This document shows, in pieces, positions 62,455 to 64,000 of a stretch of DNA of 64,000 nt; positions within the stretch are counted from its first letter, which is position 1, and each line of letters begins with the position of its first letter. Below the pieces are notes generated by a model that searched no databases, was not told the origin of the DNA, and saw only the letters and a program-made list of their open reading frames with translations. This DNA is from Gracilaria vermiculophylla (Eukaryota > Rhodophyta > Florideophyceae > Gracilariales > Gracilariaceae), in the NCBI GenBank assembly GCA_019155205.2, contig JAHNZQ020003147.1, positions 744,332-808,331 on the forward strand. The letters run 5' to 3'. Made by a program: the position numbers and the translations under genes.

Positions 62455-63675
62455 ATGCATATCATTTCAAGAGGTTTTGAACAAGCAAAAAACGAGGCAC
62501 TCATTACGGCGTGGGAAAAATGTGAAGCAGTTCCGAGAGACTTTGTGTTCAAAGAGAACGTTTACTTTTGTTTGCGCACCAGCGAGCGTGAGAAAGAGTA
62601 CGAGCGTAAAATGCACATTTTGGAAGAACAGGGACATCGTCAAGAGGTAATGAAGCAGAAAACCGACCCTGCACCAGTTCAAAAAACGCCACCCTCTGCG
62701 AGTAGATCTCCGTCGCCGCAGCATAGAGCGCCATTTACACCACCTAGTACTGAAACCCCGCCGCGTGATCAGTCTTCAGGGCGTCAGGGAAAGAAGAGTG
62801 GGGCCGACAAGTCTGCTTCGGCATGTTTTACAGGTGCTGTTCCTACTGCAGAAGGTAATGAGAATTCTGGAGCTCCGTGCGGCGGATCAAGGAAACAAGG
62901 CCTTCGCACTCCGCCAGTTGCCTCTCTCAATCATCGCAGTTCTGCCTCATCTGCTCCACGGCCTTCGACTAGGACGACGCAACGGGGAACGTTTCGTGGT
63001 AGCGCGCAGACGGAGGAATCTTTTGAATTCGGTGAATTTGTTGGAGAGAAGGAATTTGCAGAATGGTTCGAAGAAGATGCGCAGGAAAGCAGCGATGATG
63101 AGAGAGAAGTAGGTAAGGAAGACGAAGACTTTGACGACGAAGACTTTAACCCTTTGAACTACATTGCTGTAGAAGGCCTGTCGAGCTTCGACCACGACTT
63201 CAATGGAGCCAATCGCACGTCCACACGATGGTCATGTGGCACATCCGGGATTCCTGGCACTGCTCAGGAAGAGAAGCGAAAAGAGCAAAAACGTCTCTCG
63301 AACCTGAAAGCCAGACAGCGGGCAAAAGATGCCCTTCGGGCCGAGCGCTGCGCCGCTTTGCGTTGGAAACCCCGGAGAGTCTGTGCCATACAGCCCGTTG
63401 TGGGCATGATGTTTGACGCCCGTTGGANNNNNNNNNNNNNNNNNNNNNNNNNNNNNNNNNNNNNNNNNNNNNNNNNNNNNNNNNNNNNNNNNNNNNNNNN
63501 NNNNNNNNNNNNNNNNNNNNNNNNNNNACCGGTGAAAAACGCTGGGAAAAGAAAAAAGGGATGGTTTGAAAGAGGTCCGGAAAGCAAAAAACGACGATCT
63601 TATTCGTGCTCGTTATGTCATATGCCTGGTCATGATGCTAGTAGCTGTCAGTTAAGGCAACTTTTTGACGAATGA
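62455..63675 (+). CDS. J-domain protein with CCHC zinc knuckle, main open frame (5' part lies upstream; internal gap)
   Basis: From the first Met after the TGA the frame is 406 codons, of which about 34 are unknown because of the gap. It begins inside helix III of the J-domain (MHIISRGFEQAKNEALITAW), so the Met at 62455 is unlikely to be the real start. A long disordered part follows (Pro/Ser/Arg/Thr-rich with PPRDQSSGRQGKKSG), then acidic segments (SSDDEREVGKEDEDFDDEDF), a helical KEQKRLSNLKARQRAKDALR and, after the gap, a basic stretch KKRRSYSC leading to the zinc knuckle CSLCHMPGHDASSC. J-domains stimulate Hsp70; the zinc knuckle suggests RNA or DNA contact. The combination is not one I recognise as a named family. 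Confidence 0.6.
   Translation: MHIISRGFEQAKNEALITAWEKCEAVPRDFVFKENVYFCLRTSEREKEYERKMHILEEQGHRQEVMKQKTDPAPVQKTPPSASRSPSPQHRAPFTPPSTETPPRDQSSGRQGKKSGADKSASACFTGAVPTAEGNENSGAPCGGSRKQGLRTPPVASLNHRSSASSAPRPSTRTTQRGTFRGSAQTEESFEFGEFVGEKEFAEWFEEDAQESSDDEREVGKEDEDFDDEDFNPLNYIAVEGLSSFDHDFNGANRTSTRWSCGTSGIPGTAQEEKRKEQKRLSNLKARQRAKDALRAERCAALRWKPRRVCAIQPVVGMMFDARWXXXXXXXXXXXXXXXXXXXXXXXXXXXXXXXXXXPVKNAGKRKKGWFERGPESKKRRSYSCSLCHMPGHDASSCQLRQLFDE
63428..63527. other. Assembly gap of 100 N
   Basis: Exactly 100 N, the usual placeholder for a gap of unknown size, inside the J-domain/zinc-knuckle frame. That the frame stays open across it is not evidence of its true length. Confidence 1.
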
Positions 63676-64000
63676 GGAGATCAGACGGTTTTGCATTGGC
63701 ATTATAGCAGCAACCCATGCACAATTTTGTTCTTGCGAGGAAGTGAGAAGTGTTTGTTATGCTATTTTATACAGAGCACCTTTTGTCGTTTTTTGTGTGG
63801 AGAAGTCACCTCCAGATAGTCATTGTCACTTCGGAGTACTACTCCAACTGAACACCGAATGTGGTTTTCGAGCGCCTTATAAAACATCGTCTGCATGTCA
63901 CTATCCTATTTTCGCAGTGCGGCCGATGTCTCTACCCTGTACTTTCATAAACGTAGAATTCACATGTCTTGGCGCTCAAAAAAGGACCCTGTCAGTACCC
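63676..64000. other. 3' flank, no gene seen
   Basis: 325 bp of low-GC sequence to the window end, probably 3' UTR and spacer. Confidence 0.4.

Overview
This is a nuclear eukaryotic window from an alga with a plastid, most likely a unicellular red alga or a relative; this is an inference. It rests on four things. Nearly all genes have a single exon, and the few introns are short (61-120 bp). One protein carries a plastid/thylakoid-type presequence. A tRNA-Asp gene has an intron in its D-loop, a trait known from Cyanidioschyzon-type red algae. The FBP aldolase is class II. The sequence alone cannot name the species.

Layout. 1-8.4 kb: the C-terminal end of a Ulp1/SENP SUMO protease, about 2.6 kb without clear genes, an unknown protein with a decayed paralogue 23 kb away, DNA polymerase eta (-) and a taxilin (+). 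8.9-22.9 kb: an extremely GC-rich block holding inositol-3-phosphate synthase (-), a cyclic-nucleotide-binding-type K+ channel (+), an F-box/Sel1 protein (-), a gamma-glutamyltransferase (+), a BET-type bromodomain protein (+), tubulin cofactor E (+) and a C2H2 zinc-finger protein (+). 23.3-25.3 kb: a YqgF/RuvX-type protein with one intron and a HEAT-repeat protein, both (-). 25.3-30.5 kb: gene-poor, with a (TC)n tract, the decayed paralogue and the tRNA-Asp. 30.5-46.5 kb: Mpo1-like protein, LUC7, a plastid DnaJ-type zinc-finger protein, class II aldolase, a large nuclear protein with a RAMA-like domain, a DUF1015 protein, an unknown plastid-like membrane protein and the PP6 catalytic subunit. 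46.5-49.7 kb: empty of recognisable genes. 49.7-63.7 kb: arginyl-tRNA synthetase, an Mx-like dynamin with two introns, a dihydropteridine-reductase-like SDR, ADA3 (SAGA), a Gfo/Idh/MocA oxidoreductase, and a J-domain/zinc-knuckle gene that carries an in-frame TGA and a 100-N assembly gap.

The genes do not form one pathway. They are ordinary housekeeping functions: RNA processing, chromatin, translesion DNA synthesis, central metabolism and the cytoskeleton. Many neighbours are divergent pairs sharing an upstream region (pol eta/taxilin, inositol synthase/K+ channel, F-box/GGT, LUC7/DnaJ-ZnF, RAMA-like/DUF1015, membrane protein/PP6). The most notable signals are the D-loop intron in tRNA-Asp, the RAMA-like domain in a large eukaryotic nuclear protein, the long acidic insertion in LUC7, the interrupted J-domain gene, the paralogous orphan pair and the sharply bounded GC-rich block.
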